Shown here in pieces: positions 47,342 to 56,991 of a stretch of 64,000 bases of DNA. Below the pieces are notes generated by a model, which searched no databases, was not told where the DNA came from, and saw nothing but the letters and a program-made list of their open reading frames with translations. The first letter of the stretch is position 1. Each line of letters starts with the position of its first letter. The position numbers and the translations under genes are program-made. Source of the stretch: Microcaldota archaeon (GTDB lineage Archaea; Micrarchaeota; Micrarchaeia; Norongarragalinales; SBBD01); assembly GCA_016212475.1 (NCBI GenBank), contig JACRGC010000011.1, positions 16,255 through 80,254 on the forward strand, in the 5' to 3' direction.

Positions 47342-50155
47342 CTAAGACGGCGATTTGGAAAAAGTTGCCGACGTCTTTTCAGAATTTTTGAGGAAAAATT
47401 TGCCTACCTCCATTGCAATAAAACCAAGGCTCGATACGAGAAGGATTTTCACCCAATCCCTACCGCTTAGTGCAACCGTCTTAAACACTGGTTGAAGAGG
47501 TTCCAAGTAAATGATCGCCAGCTGGATTGCAATTGAGGATGCAATTCCGGCAACAAGCCACTTATTTTCGAAAATATTCAATTTTTGGAACGGATGCAAG
47601 GACCTGCTGCCAACTGCTGCAAACATCTGGAACATTACCAATGTTGTGAATGCAATTGTACGGGCCTTATCCAAATCCGAATCCAAATTGGCTTGGAAGA
47701 GAGCAAAGCTGGAAATTCCCATTATTATGCCGAAAATTACGATCAGCAAAATCATGTTCTTGTTGAGGGGCTTTTCAGTTGGATCCCTTGGCTTTCGCTT
47801 CATGACATCGGCTTCGCTTTTCTCAAGGCCAAGGCCAATTGCAGGCAGGCCATCGGTAAGCAAATTCATCAAAAGGATTTGCATGGGGATCAATGGTAGC
47901 GGGAAATTCAAAATAATTGAGATGAAAACGACGGTAATTTCGCCCGCATTGCATGACAGCAAATACCTGCTTGATTTGATTATCTTATCGTAAATATTCC
48001 GGCCTTCCGAGATTGCATTAACAATTGTTGCAAAATTATCATCTGCAAGCGTGGCTTTAGAAACTTCCTTAGCAACATCCGTTCCGTTGATTCCCATTGA
48101 AATGCCAATGTCAGCCTTTTTCAAAGCAGGAGCATCATTTACGCCATCACCGGTCATTGCAACAACATGCCCTTTTTTCTTCAATATATCCACAATGCGG
48201 GATTTTTGTATTGGCAGTGTCCTTGCAAAAATCCGGACATTTTCAATTTTTTCCAATAGCTCGGAATCGCCCATTTTATCGATATCCTCCCCGGTCAAAA
48301 CAAGGTCCCCATCTTCGAATAAGCCGATTTTTTGGGCAATCGCCTTTGAGGTGAGCGCATGGTCTCCGGTTATTATAATCGTTTTAATTCCGGCTTCCTT
48401 GGCAGCTTTCACTGCATCGAATATCTCATCCCTGGGCGGATCGATCATCCCAGCTAACCCCACGAACACCATTTTTCTTTCGACGGTTTCTATGGAATGT
48501 TTTGAATGGAGGCCATCTTTGTATGCAAACCCTAGGACCCTCAGGGCATTTTCAGCAAACTTATTATTGACGGCAAGGATTTTTTTTACGTCATCCGGAG
48601 TCATCCCCATTACTTTTCCGTCAACCAATATCCGATCGCAATGCTTAACCAATAAATCCGTAGCTCCCTTGATGTAAGCCATATCTTGCCCATTGTTGTC
48701 GCCCCCGATTACAACCGACATCATTTTTCTTTCAGAATCAAATGGCAACTCCTTCAGAGTAGGATGTATATTCTGCAGCTTCTTTTGCTCAAAGGCCGCC
48801 TTTGCGCCAAGCACAACCAAAGCACCCTCTGTGGGATCCCCTTCCACAATCCACCGGCCATCTGCAAAATTTACTTGGGAATTATTGCAAAGCACCCCGA
48901 CCTTAAGGAGCGTTTCAAATTTTTCAGGTAAAACTTCCTTCCCGTGGGAATCAATAAAAGCTCCTTCGGGAGAATAACCGGTTCCAGTAACCGAATATTC
49001 CTCGTGGCTGGAATAAATTTTTGTAACAGTCATCTCGTTTTTTGTGATGGTGCCCGTTTTGTCGGAGCAAATGACTGTAACCGCGCCAAGGCTTTCAGCA
49101 GCCGGCAATTTACGGATAATCATTTTCTTTTTTACAAGTTCCCTTGCCCCGATTGCAAGGCTGATTGTCACAATTGCAGGCAAGGAACTGGGTATGGCGG
49201 CAACAGCCAAGCTTAGGGAAAAAATCAGCATTTGTGGCACGGATAGCACGCCTTTGAAAATTCCAGATATGAAAACAAATAATACCAATATAATTACAGC
49301 AAGGCCAATTTGCTTGGTCATTTCCTCAAACTTTATCTGAAGAGGTGTTTTGGTGTCCTTTTCCTGCTGGAGGTATGAAGCAATTTTGCCAAATTCGGTA
49401 TTCATGCCAGTTGCCGTGACAATTGCCTCCCCCTTGCCGTAGGTTACAATCGTACCTGCAAATGCCATATTATCCTGATCGGCTACGGTGGTATTTTCAT
49501 TCAACCTTTGAACAAATTTTACAGAAGGAACCGATTCTCCGGTCAGGCTTGCTTCATCTATTTGCAGGTTAGATTCCTCGAAAATCCGTGAATCGGCTGG
49601 CACTATATCGCCGGCTTCAAGCAATATGATGTCCCCAGGGACAAGTTCCTTCGAAGGAATTTTTTTGTGGACGCCTCCCCTAATCACTTTTGCAAGTGGG
49701 GCGGTGATTTTTTCAAGCGCCTCCATGGCCTTTTCAGCGCGGTATTCCTGGAAAAAGCCCAAAAAAACCGATAACATGACAATTGAAAACATGGCAACTG
49801 CGTCCAAGAGTTCGCCAAGAGCCAATGAAATCAAAGTGGCCACTACAAGCAATAGGATAAGGATATTTGCAAATTGTTCAATAAATAGGCCTAAAACGGT
49901 TTTTTTCCTTTTTTTTATCAGCTCGTTTTGCCCATGAACGCCCAATCTTTTTAGGGCTTCCTTGCCATCCAAACCATTTTTATTGCTATCAAGTAATTGG
50001 ATTGCTTCATTAAAATCCATTGAACAATATTTTTTTGTTTGAAGTCCAGTCATTTTGGGTTCATCTTGCCAAGAATCCGGTTTGGATTGATTTTTACTTG
50101 AAAAATAATAAATCAAAAAATTGTAAATGCCCAATACAACCGCAAAAATTGCCAA
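47342..50155 (-). CDS. P2-type cation ATPase, second paralogue (start uncertain)
   Basis: [48 protein letters not shown]4 motif reads IPSSLPAIVTI. Confidence 0.95.
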   Translation of the reverse strand: MAIFAVVLGIYNFLIYYFSSKNQSKPDSWQDEPKMTGLQTKKYCSMDFNEAIQLLDSNKNGLDGKEALKRLGVHGQNELIKKRKKTVLGLFIEQFANILILLLVVATLISLALGELLDAVAMFSIVMLSVFLGFFQEYRAEKAMEALEKITAPLAKVIRGGVHKKIPSKELVPGDIILLEAGDIVPADSRIFEESNLQIDEASLTGESVPSVKFVQRLNENTTVADQDNMAFAGTIVTYGKGEAIVTATGMNTEFGKIASYLQQEKDTKTPLQIKFEEMTKQIGLAVIILVLFVFISGIFKGVLSVPQMLIFSLSLAVAAIPSSLPAIVTISLAIGARELVKKKMIIRKLPAAESLGAVTVICSDKTGTITKNEMTVTKIYSSHEEYSVTGTGYSPEGAFIDSHGKEVLPEKFETLLKVGVLCNNSQVNFADGRWIVEGDPTEGALVVLGAKAAFEQKKLQNIHPTLKELPFDSERKMMSVVIGGDNNGQDMAYIKGATDLLVKHCDRILVDGKVMGMTPDDVKKILAVNNKFAENALRVLGFAYKDGLHSKHSIETVERKMVFVGLAGMIDPPRDEIFDAVKAAKEAGIKTIIITGDHALTSKAIAQKIGLFEDGDLVLTGEDIDKMGDSELLEKIENVRIFARTLPIQKSRIVDILKKKGHVVAMTGDGVNDAPALKKADIGISMGINGTDVAKEVSKATLADDNFATIVNAISEGRNIYDKIIKSSRYLLSCNAGEITVVFISIILNFPLPLIPMQILLMNLLTDGLPAIGLGLEKSEADVMKRKPRDPTEKPLNKNMILLIVIFGIIMGISSFALFQANLDSDLDKARTIAFTTLVMFQMFAAVGSRSLHPFQKLNIFENKWLVAGIASSIAIQLAIIYLEPLQPVFKTVALSGRDWVKILLVSSLGFIAMEVGKFFLKNSEKTSATFSKSPS

Positions 50156-50206
50156 TTGATAATGACCTTATTGCGTAATCCTGCCAATTCCGGATAGAAC
50201 ACTCAA

Positions 50207-50707
50207 TCACTTAACAACACCAAGGAGCTTGTTTTTGATTAGATAATTTGCCACTTCAGCTGGAACGAATTTCTTCCATCCGGCTATTTTTGCGGAAATA
50301 AGCTTACGGATCATTGTTGCTGAGATTTTTACATCCGATTTCATGGTGTGCACCTCCATATGCGGGCGAAGAAGGTGCTGGACAAGCCAGTTGCCGGAAT
50401 ACAGCCTGGTTGCCGGTTTGCAGATTTTAATCACGCTTTTGGTCCAATTCTCATGGTGGTTTTGGTCTTCCAGCAGGAGAATTTTGGTTTTGGATAAAAG
50501 GCCCTCTTTCCTTAGGGTTTCGACAATCATTTCCTTGCGCTCAAATGAAGAGAAAGGGTTTTTTTCGGTCCTTTTCGCCTGACTGCTTCCAATGATTAGA
50601 ATAAGGCTCGAATTTGCCTTTAGGATGTCTTTTATTGCATGCAAATGGCCAAGATGCATCGGCTGGAACCTTCCAATTACCAACGCAACTTTTTGTTTTT
50701 CGCCCAT
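50207..50707 (-). CDS. nadM: Nicotinamide-nucleotide adenylyltransferase, archaeal type
   Basis: VIGRFQPMHLGHLHAIKDIL...IIGSSQ...NPFSSFERKEMI...SATMIRKLI. Confidence 0.9.
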   Translation of the reverse strand: MGEKQKVALVIGRFQPMHLGHLHAIKDILKANSSLILIIGSSQAKRTEKNPFSSFERKEMIVETLRKEGLLSKTKILLLEDQNHHENWTKSVIKICKPATRLYSGNWLVQHLLRPHMEVHTMKSDVKISATMIRKLISAKIAGWKKFVPAEVANYLIKNKLLGVVK

Positions 50708-50793
50708 CGCAGCTTATTAGGGGGCATACTTATAAAAACCGCCCGAGAGTATATTTGATAAATTGAGTTTATATCCAAAACAAGTTGAAACCC

Positions 50794-51345
50794 ATGGATT
50801 CGCTATTCCACTTCGTATTTTCAATAATTGCAGCATTTGCACTTGATTTGCATAAAAAGCATAAGCTAGAATTCGTGATATTTGCCGCAATGTTTGCAGT
50901 TGCAATTGATTTTGACCATTTCCTCTTTTTGGATCCAAATTACATCAAGCCCTTGCACAATCTTTTCGTTGCCGTTTTGCTCCCCTTGGTTTTGTTCTAT
51001 TTGGCTTACAGGTTTGAGAGAAACAAGCGCCCAAGGACAACCGAACTCCAAAAATTCGCATTGGTTTTGATGGCGATGTTGACCGGCCATCTGGTTGCAG
51101 ATATGTTTTATGGCGACATTAAGCTGTTTTACCCGCTTTCAACTTCAAGCTCATCATTCATGGATTTGCCGCTTCCAACTGCTCCTGAAAAATATGATTT
51201 CATATCAACGCAAGGGGTTGCAATGCTATTTTACAGCATAATTTTGCTATTCATCTATTTTGCGGAAGATTTCATCAAATGGCACGAGGAAAAGCATGAG
51301 AGTGTTGGCAAAAGCATAAGGGATGTTGTCAAGGATTTGGTTTGA
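50794..51345 (+). CDS. YdjM-like membrane-bound putative metal-dependent hydrolase
   Basis: AVAIDFDHFLFLDPNYIKPLHNLF...LTGHLVADMFYGDIKLFYPLS. Confidence 0.7.
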   Translation: MDSLFHFVFSIIAAFALDLHKKHKLEFVIFAAMFAVAIDFDHFLFLDPNYIKPLHNLFVAVLLPLVLFYLAYRFERNKRPRTTELQKFALVLMAMLTGHLVADMFYGDIKLFYPLSTSSSSFMDLPLPTAPEKYDFISTQGVAMLFYSIILLFIYFAEDFIKWHEEKHESVGKSIRDVVKDLV

Positions 51346-51351
51346 ATTAGA

Positions 51352-51990
51352 TTGAAAAAGTTGGGAATAATGGATCAAAAACTAAACCGCCTAAAAATTA
51401 CAGCTGATTTGGATGAAAACATAAATTATTTCATCCAATCCCTCAAAAAGGGGAAAGTAATCATTGCCCCAACTGAAACCTGCTACGCTTTGGTTTGCGA
51501 TGCATCCAATGAAAGGGCAGTTGATTTGATTTTCAAACTTAAGGGAAGGGATGCAACAAAGGGAATTTCTATTTTTTGCGAAAATGACAAGATGGCTGCA
51601 AAATATGCGGTTGTTGGCAAAACAGCTTCAAAACTGATCAATAAATACCTTCCTGGGCCGCTTACATTGATATTGAAAAAGCGCTCGCCTTTCAATTTGG
51701 CTAAAAATCTCTCAAAAACCAATACCATTGCAATTAGGATTTCCTCAAACAAGTTCATTGCAAAACTAATCAAAGCGTATGGAAAACCCCTCACTGCAAC
51801 GAGCGCAAATCTTTCTGGAAAGCCGGAAATTTATTCCGGAAAGGAGGCATTGAAAATTTTTGGGAATAAGAAAGGCGTTTTGATTGGTGATGCCGGAATG
51901 ATTGCAAAAACTCCGCCAACAACAATTGTTGACTGCTCAAACTATAAAATTAGGATTCTAAGGGTTGGGAAATTGAAAATTAGGGATTGA
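51352..51990 (+). CDS. Sua5/YciO/YrdC threonylcarbamoyl-AMP synthase
   Basis: GKVIIAPTETCYALVCDA...KGRDATKGISIF...PGPLTLILKK...TATSANLSGKPEI. Confidence 0.93.
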   Translation: MKKLGIMDQKLNRLKITADLDENINYFIQSLKKGKVIIAPTETCYALVCDASNERAVDLIFKLKGRDATKGISIFCENDKMAAKYAVVGKTASKLINKYLPGPLTLILKKRSPFNLAKNLSKTNTIAIRISSNKFIAKLIKAYGKPLTATSANLSGKPEIYSGKEALKIFGNKKGVLIGDAGMIAKTPPTTIVDCSNYKIRILRVGKLKIRD

Positions 51991-52050
51991 TTAATTGGTT
52001 GAATTTTAACTCAAGTAACCGCAACGCATATAAATTTGCTTAATTATCAA

Positions 52051-53868
52051 ATGCCTTTGACTAATATGCAAAAAATCTCTTCACTGCTAGGTTCGCAGAT
52101 GCGTGCTAAGCTTTTGCAGCTTCTTTTTTCATTCCCCAAAACGGAATGGGGAGTTAGTGAATTGGCAAGGGATGCAGAAATTGACGTTGGTGGGGCGCAT
52201 AGGGAGCTTGCCAACTTGGCTGAAATTGGAATCGTGCAAATCAAGACAAAGGGCGGATCCCAAAAATACCAACTGGATGAAAAATCAGAGATGTTTGAAG
52301 GATTGAAAGCGCTTTTTTCAAAAAAATCCAAAAAAGGCTATTTCATTCTTGAGGAAATGCCGGTTTGCTATCCGCTAATCACTTGCACCTACATGAACAT
52401 CCACAACCTCAACTCCTTCCTGGAGGGCCGTAATATCAAAACCCGCCTGAGCAGCACCCTTATTATTTTCGAATCGGAAATGGCAAAGCTTGCTTTCAAG
52501 GAAGAAGAATTCTCAGCGCTTTCTGTGGAGGTAGTTGAAAAAATATTTGCCGATCCCGAATGGGGGCTAATTGACACGAAAGAAATCCTTCGGCTCAGTA
52601 CGGGCCTTATGCAGCTTGCGGATAAAATAGAAAGTCAGGATTACCAAACATCCTCAAGAAATGAATTGCTCGCGTATTTCAAGGATTACTTTTCTGCATA
52701 TGAAAAAACACATGTGCCGGGCTGGGTTCAAAATGCAAGCGATATGCATGAGATGCTTTTTTCGAATAAACTGCTTGCAATTCTTAAATCCAAGGCAACA
52801 AGTTCAAAAAGTTCGCTCAAGCCATCCAATGCATTTAGCACGCTAACAACTCCATTGCAGGAGAGTTTTATGCAAAAAGAGCATGAGGCTCTTTTGCAAA
52901 TCCTTTTGGAAATAGAAAATGACCAGAAGCTTTTAGATCTCTTCAAGACCATGGAAGTTAGGCATCTTCTAAACGAGTTAGACAATCGAAAAATAGGAGC
53001 AAAGATGAAGGAGCATGCTAGATTGTTTGGCTGGTTAGGGTACGGATACATTGGACCGAATTGGGATGAGGGTTATTTTCTTGAGCTTCTTTGCAGCCTT
53101 GTTCGGCAGGGCGCAAAAGCACAAAAATTGTTAGATGAAATTGAAGAAAAGAAAAGGAAGCTGGCAATTGATCAGAAAGAATTTGCCAAAGAATTGCAAC
53201 TTACAGAATATGAGCAAAAACTCTTCGAAGTCGCACGCGGCTTTGTTTTTGCCAAGGGTTTTAGGAAAGATTCCATGTTCAAATATTATTCAAGGGTCGA
53301 ACCACTTTATGCGATGATTGCAGGGCTTAGATACGCACCGGTTTCCGATTTTAGGTTCTGCTACCCTCACGAGGCGGATCAATTTGCTTCAGGAAAACTG
53401 GATATTTCAGTTCTTCGGAACAGGAGGGAATTTAGCATCTGTGAATCCAGGGGAAAATACTCGGAGGATTTCTACCTTGAAGGCCAAAAAGCAAGGGACT
53501 GGCTCTTGAAATTGGAAGTTAGGAAGGAAACTGCAGATTCCTCCGGTTTGCTTGAAGGCACTTGCGCATCCCCCGGAAGGGTTAGCGGAATTGTTAGAAT
53601 TGTGAATGTTGCAAAGGATATGGTAAAAATTAGCAAGGGCGAAATATTGGTTTCCATTTCAACCAATCCGGATCTTGTTCCTGCAATGAAAAAGGCAGCT
53701 GCAATTGTAACGGATATGGGCGGAATTACTTCCCATGCGGCAATTGTATCGCGGGAATTGAATGTGCCATGCGTTGTTGGAACTAAAATTGCGACCAAAA
53801 CCTTAAAGGACGGCTACCTTGTCGATGTCGACGCAACGCATGGAAGGGTTAGGATAATTAGGAAATGA
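52051..53868 (+). CDS. Winged-helix domain fused to helical region and C-terminal PEP-utilizer phosphohistidine swivel domain
   Basis: N-terminus LLGSQMRAKLLQLLFSFPKTEWGVSELARDAEIDVGGAHRELANLAEIGIV (ArsR-like wHTH); C-terminus VTDMGGITSHAAIVSRELNVPCVVGTKIAT...DGYLVDVDATHGRVRII. Confidence 0.85.
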   Translation: MPLTNMQKISSLLGSQMRAKLLQLLFSFPKTEWGVSELARDAEIDVGGAHRELANLAEIGIVQIKTKGGSQKYQLDEKSEMFEGLKALFSKKSKKGYFILEEMPVCYPLITCTYMNIHNLNSFLEGRNIKTRLSSTLIIFESEMAKLAFKEEEFSALSVEVVEKIFADPEWGLIDTKEILRLSTGLMQLADKIESQDYQTSSRNELLAYFKDYFSAYEKTHVPGWVQNASDMHEMLFSNKLLAILKSKATSSKSSLKPSNAFSTLTTPLQESFMQKEHEALLQILLEIENDQKLLDLFKTMEVRHLLNELDNRKIGAKMKEHARLFGWLGYGYIGPNWDEGYFLELLCSLVRQGAKAQKLLDEIEEKKRKLAIDQKEFAKELQLTEYEQKLFEVARGFVFAKGFRKDSMFKYYSRVEPLYAMIAGLRYAPVSDFRFCYPHEADQFASGKLDISVLRNRREFSICESRGKYSEDFYLEGQKARDWLLKLEVRKETADSSGLLEGTCASPGRVSGIVRIVNVAKDMVKISKGEILVSISTNPDLVPAMKKAAAIVTDMGGITSHAAIVSRELNVPCVVGTKIATKTLKDGYLVDVDATHGRVRIIRK

Positions 53869-53925
53869 AATTTTTCCAATTTGGATGATTGAAATGCCCA
53901 AAATGCTAAATTTGAAAACAATTGC

Positions 53926-54015
53926 CCCTTATTTTCCAATTTTTCTGACTATTCCATTATTTGCATCAACTTCGATCAGATCGCCAGTTTTGATCATCGC
54001 CGTAGCATTCCGACA
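53926..54015 (-). pseudogene. Degraded C-terminal tail of a swivel-domain gene
   Basis: Minus strand MIKTGDLIEVDANNGIVRKIGK-stop, near identical to VIKTGDLIEVDANKGIVRKLKK of the 55492..56964 product; frame breaks upstream. Confidence 0.7.
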
Positions 54016-54021
54016 ACTTCC

Positions 54022-55302
54022 TTATCCTTTTTCCTCCAAAAGCCATTTCCATAACGGAACATAGATTATTCCGTCCTTTGTTTGCTCAAGATCCTTTGTT
54101 ATTATCAACAAGTCGCTTTTCGGGTATTCCTTCTTGAACTCGTTTAATGACTGAATTTCTCGATCGCCAATGTTTTGTCCATAGGAGACATTCATTGCCA
54201 AAAGGCCCTTTTCCTTCACAATAAAATCAACTTCTTTCAATCCTTTCCAATAATGAATATCCTTTCCAAGGGTTCTAAGGTGCAAATAAACCAGATTTTC
54301 AGCCAATCTGCCACTATCCTGCGTATTGCTCTTTGCAACTGCATTCCTCAACCCCGAATCTACCGCATAAAGTTTCCTGTTCCGTGCCATTACTTCCTTT
54401 AATGAGTAAGAAAAGTATTGGAGCTGGAAGAGCAGATATGCCTGCTCCATGAATGTCGCATATTCCTGCGCTGTGCCAAGTGAAATTTTTAGGCTCTTTC
54501 GCAATGTATTGTAGCTGAACTCCTTGGAAATATTGGTCATTCCAAAAACTGCCGCCCGTTTTAAGGAGAGCACATCCCGAACCTTGAATCTTTCCAATAT
54601 ATCTCGAGCAATTATGCTTTCAAAATACTGCTCCAACGTCTTGGTTTTTGCTTCACTATCTGATTTCAAGGCAATTTCGGGAAACCCGCCAAATTCGAAA
54701 TATTCGTTCAGATGATATTTGATTTTACGCTCATCCTCCTTCAAGGCTTTTATTGGCAGTTCAAAACCTCGAAAATCCAAAAATTCCCTAAATGAAAGGG
54801 GGAAAACCTCAAAATTTACGAATCTGCCTGTAAGTAATGATGAGAACTCCGAACTAAGAAGCTTGGATGAAGATCCGCTTATTACAAATTTAACATTTTC
54901 CTTCTTATCGTAATATGAACGAACCCATTTCTCCCAGCCTTCGACATTTTGAATTTCATCGAGAAATAAGTATGCTTTCTTGTCGGGGTTAATCTTTTCC
55001 CGGTAGGCATCATAAATCTGCTCAAGAAAGTCAGTAGAAAGGAATGGAAGAAATGAAGGTTCCTCAAAATTAACGTATAAAACCTGTTGAATTTTCTCTT
55101 TTCTTGCTATCCGATCCATCAATTGATACATTATTGTCGATTTCCCTGCCCGCCTAGGCCCGGAAATTGTTATTATTTCCCTCTCTTTTAGGAATTTTTC
55201 TATTTTTTCAGTATAGTGCCGGTTCTTGCCGACCTGCTTTCCAATATCCCTATTCCAAAAGTTCCACTCTTCAAGTACGGATATTATTTGTTCCTTTTCC
55301 AT
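54022..55302 (-). CDS. AAA ATPase with DUF4143-like C-terminus
   Basis: ITISGPRRAGKSTIMYQLMDR (Walker A), KAYLFLDEIQNVEGWEKWVRSYYD (Walker B), GSSSKLLSSEFSSLLTGRFVNFEVFPLSFREFL. Confidence 0.93.
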   Translation of the reverse strand: MEKEQIISVLEEWNFWNRDIGKQVGKNRHYTEKIEKFLKEREIITISGPRRAGKSTIMYQLMDRIARKEKIQQVLYVNFEEPSFLPFLSTDFLEQIYDAYREKINPDKKAYLFLDEIQNVEGWEKWVRSYYDKKENVKFVISGSSSKLLSSEFSSLLTGRFVNFEVFPLSFREFLDFRGFELPIKALKEDERKIKYHLNEYFEFGGFPEIALKSDSEAKTKTLEQYFESIIARDILERFKVRDVLSLKRAAVFGMTNISKEFSYNTLRKSLKISLGTAQEYATFMEQAYLLFQLQYFSYSLKEVMARNRKLYAVDSGLRNAVAKSNTQDSGRLAENLVYLHLRTLGKDIHYWKGLKEVDFIVKEKGLLAMNVSYGQNIGDREIQSLNEFKKEYPKSDLLIITKDLEQTKDGIIYVPLWKWLLEEKG

Positions 55303-55491
55303 GGATAATTAGTATTTGAGGTTGTTTATATAGGTTTTCATTATGATGGTAACTTTAGGAGAATAATGTGCCTTTTCAAAATAAGTTTTAACGCCTTGGC
55401 CGAGCAGGGGGGCCTCAAGCACTGCGCCTTGGAAGAGTTCACTCTCAACTGTTGCTGAATAGCTACGGATTGGTTGCTGATTGGTAACATA

Positions 55492-56964
55492 TCATTTCTT
55501 CAACTTTCGGACAATTCCCTTGTTTGCATCCACTTCGATCAGATCTCCGGTTTTAATTACACGTGTGCCAATTTTTGTGCCAACAACGCAAGGAATCCCT
55601 AGCTCCCGTGAAATTATTGCAGCATGGCAGGTTATCCCACCTTCATCAGTTATTATAGCGCCTGCCTTTTTCATCACAACAACATAGTCTGGGGTGGTTT
55701 GCGGAACTACTAGTATTTCGCCTTTTTTCATTGCTATTGCTTCTTGCGGCGTAAAACAAACAAACGCAGTTCCAACTGCAAACCCCTTGCTTCCAATTGC
55801 ACCTGAAAATTGCCTTATTGACGCATCTGTTTTAGGGACGAGATTATGGACAATTCTTTGCAATGCATCTCCAGTTATGATAAGTTCATCCGTTTCGGTT
55901 TTTATGTATCCAAAAGCTTTTTCGCGATCTTTTATCTGGGCTTTGCTTGGTATTTTGCCTCCTTGCAACCCCCCAAGTATTTCACGATCTGAAAGCCAAA
56001 TTATTTCTTCATATGAGAGCTCCAATTGTTTGGCTGCTTTATTTAGCGCGCTTCTAGCTGCAAAAAAACCAATATCGGAAGATTCGGCGCAGTATTGCCT
56101 CCAATAAGCAATCTCATTTTGCCAATTTATCAGCCATTCAAGTTTTTTTGGCAATTCTTTTTGTTTGTGTTCTTTTTTTACAGCTTGCGGCATTTCCTTA
56201 ATTTGAGAGAATAATCTAACAGCTGAAAGCGGATCGCCCCAGCAATGATGTGTGCCAACCCATTCAAATTCTTCAATATGGGCAAGAATCCGCCTAGCCA
56301 TTTCGGCATGGCTTTTTGAAATTAATTCAATTGCCTCCTCGGGTTTTTCATCCATCAAATGCATTAAACCAGAATCCTTGATGTAATCTGCAAATTCTCT
56401 AGCCTCTCTTTCCTGAACCATTAAAGGGGTAAGTTTTTTTGGTTCATAATGCGAAACCAGATCTATTTGATTAAACCCTGATTTTTCAAGTTCTCGATGG
56501 AAAACTTTATCCAAACCAGCAGTCAATGGAAATAAATATTGCCAGGGGGTTGCCAACTCATTTGCAGAATCAAAAAAGGAACTAAGAATATTTTTCAAAG
56601 GGAGCGGACTGGATTTTAAGGAATAGGAAAGTTCCAGATGCCGCCTAGTTATTTTTTCAGCAACCACTGCGAATTTATCAAACAAATCCGAATCCATGCT
56701 CTCTGCTGCTTTTTTAGCCAAGTTGACAATAAAGTCATATTCGTTTTTTAGGGTAAAATGATGGCCATCTGCAAGTAACACATAACCAGTTGCTTGAGGC
56801 GCCCCAAGTTCGGAATAGGAAGCATGTTTTCCCCATATTGACCACGTAGCTGCGGATAAAGTTGGCTGTGTCCATTTTCCCCAATGGTGCCAATTAAGCT
56901 TATTATTTGCTAGTTCAAGAATTTGCCCGGAATTATAATTCATACGCCCACTAGAAAAAGTCAT
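55492..56964 (-). CDS. PEP-utilizing-enzyme-like protein with C-terminal swivel domain, no recognisable ATP-grasp
   Basis: IITDEGGITCHAAIISRELGIPCVVGTKIGTRVIKTGDLIEVDANKGIVRKL; about 390 residues of unassigned N-terminus. Confidence 0.85.
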   Translation of the reverse strand: MTFSSGRMNYNSGQILELANNKLNWHHWGKWTQPTLSAATWSIWGKHASYSELGAPQATGYVLLADGHHFTLKNEYDFIVNLAKKAAESMDSDLFDKFAVVAEKITRRHLELSYSLKSSPLPLKNILSSFFDSANELATPWQYLFPLTAGLDKVFHRELEKSGFNQIDLVSHYEPKKLTPLMVQEREAREFADYIKDSGLMHLMDEKPEEAIELISKSHAEMARRILAHIEEFEWVGTHHCWGDPLSAVRLFSQIKEMPQAVKKEHKQKELPKKLEWLINWQNEIAYWRQYCAESSDIGFFAARSALNKAAKQLELSYEEIIWLSDREILGGLQGGKIPSKAQIKDREKAFGYIKTETDELIITGDALQRIVHNLVPKTDASIRQFSGAIGSKGFAVGTAFVCFTPQEAIAMKKGEILVVPQTTPDYVVVMKKAGAIITDEGGITCHAAIISRELGIPCVVGTKIGTRVIKTGDLIEVDANKGIVRKLKK

Positions 56965-56991
56965 TTAATTGCTAAACTAGATCCAACTTTT

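Noticed and set aside
48051-48677. 208-aa plus-strand ORF opposite the second P-type ATPase
   Set aside because: Antisense shadow of the GDGVNDAP/P-domain region.
55385-55450. Possible class II tRNA (TTGGCCGAGC...GAGTTCACTCTC)
   Set aside because: No valid anticodon loop, no GTTCRANNC T-loop and no acceptor stem could be built.
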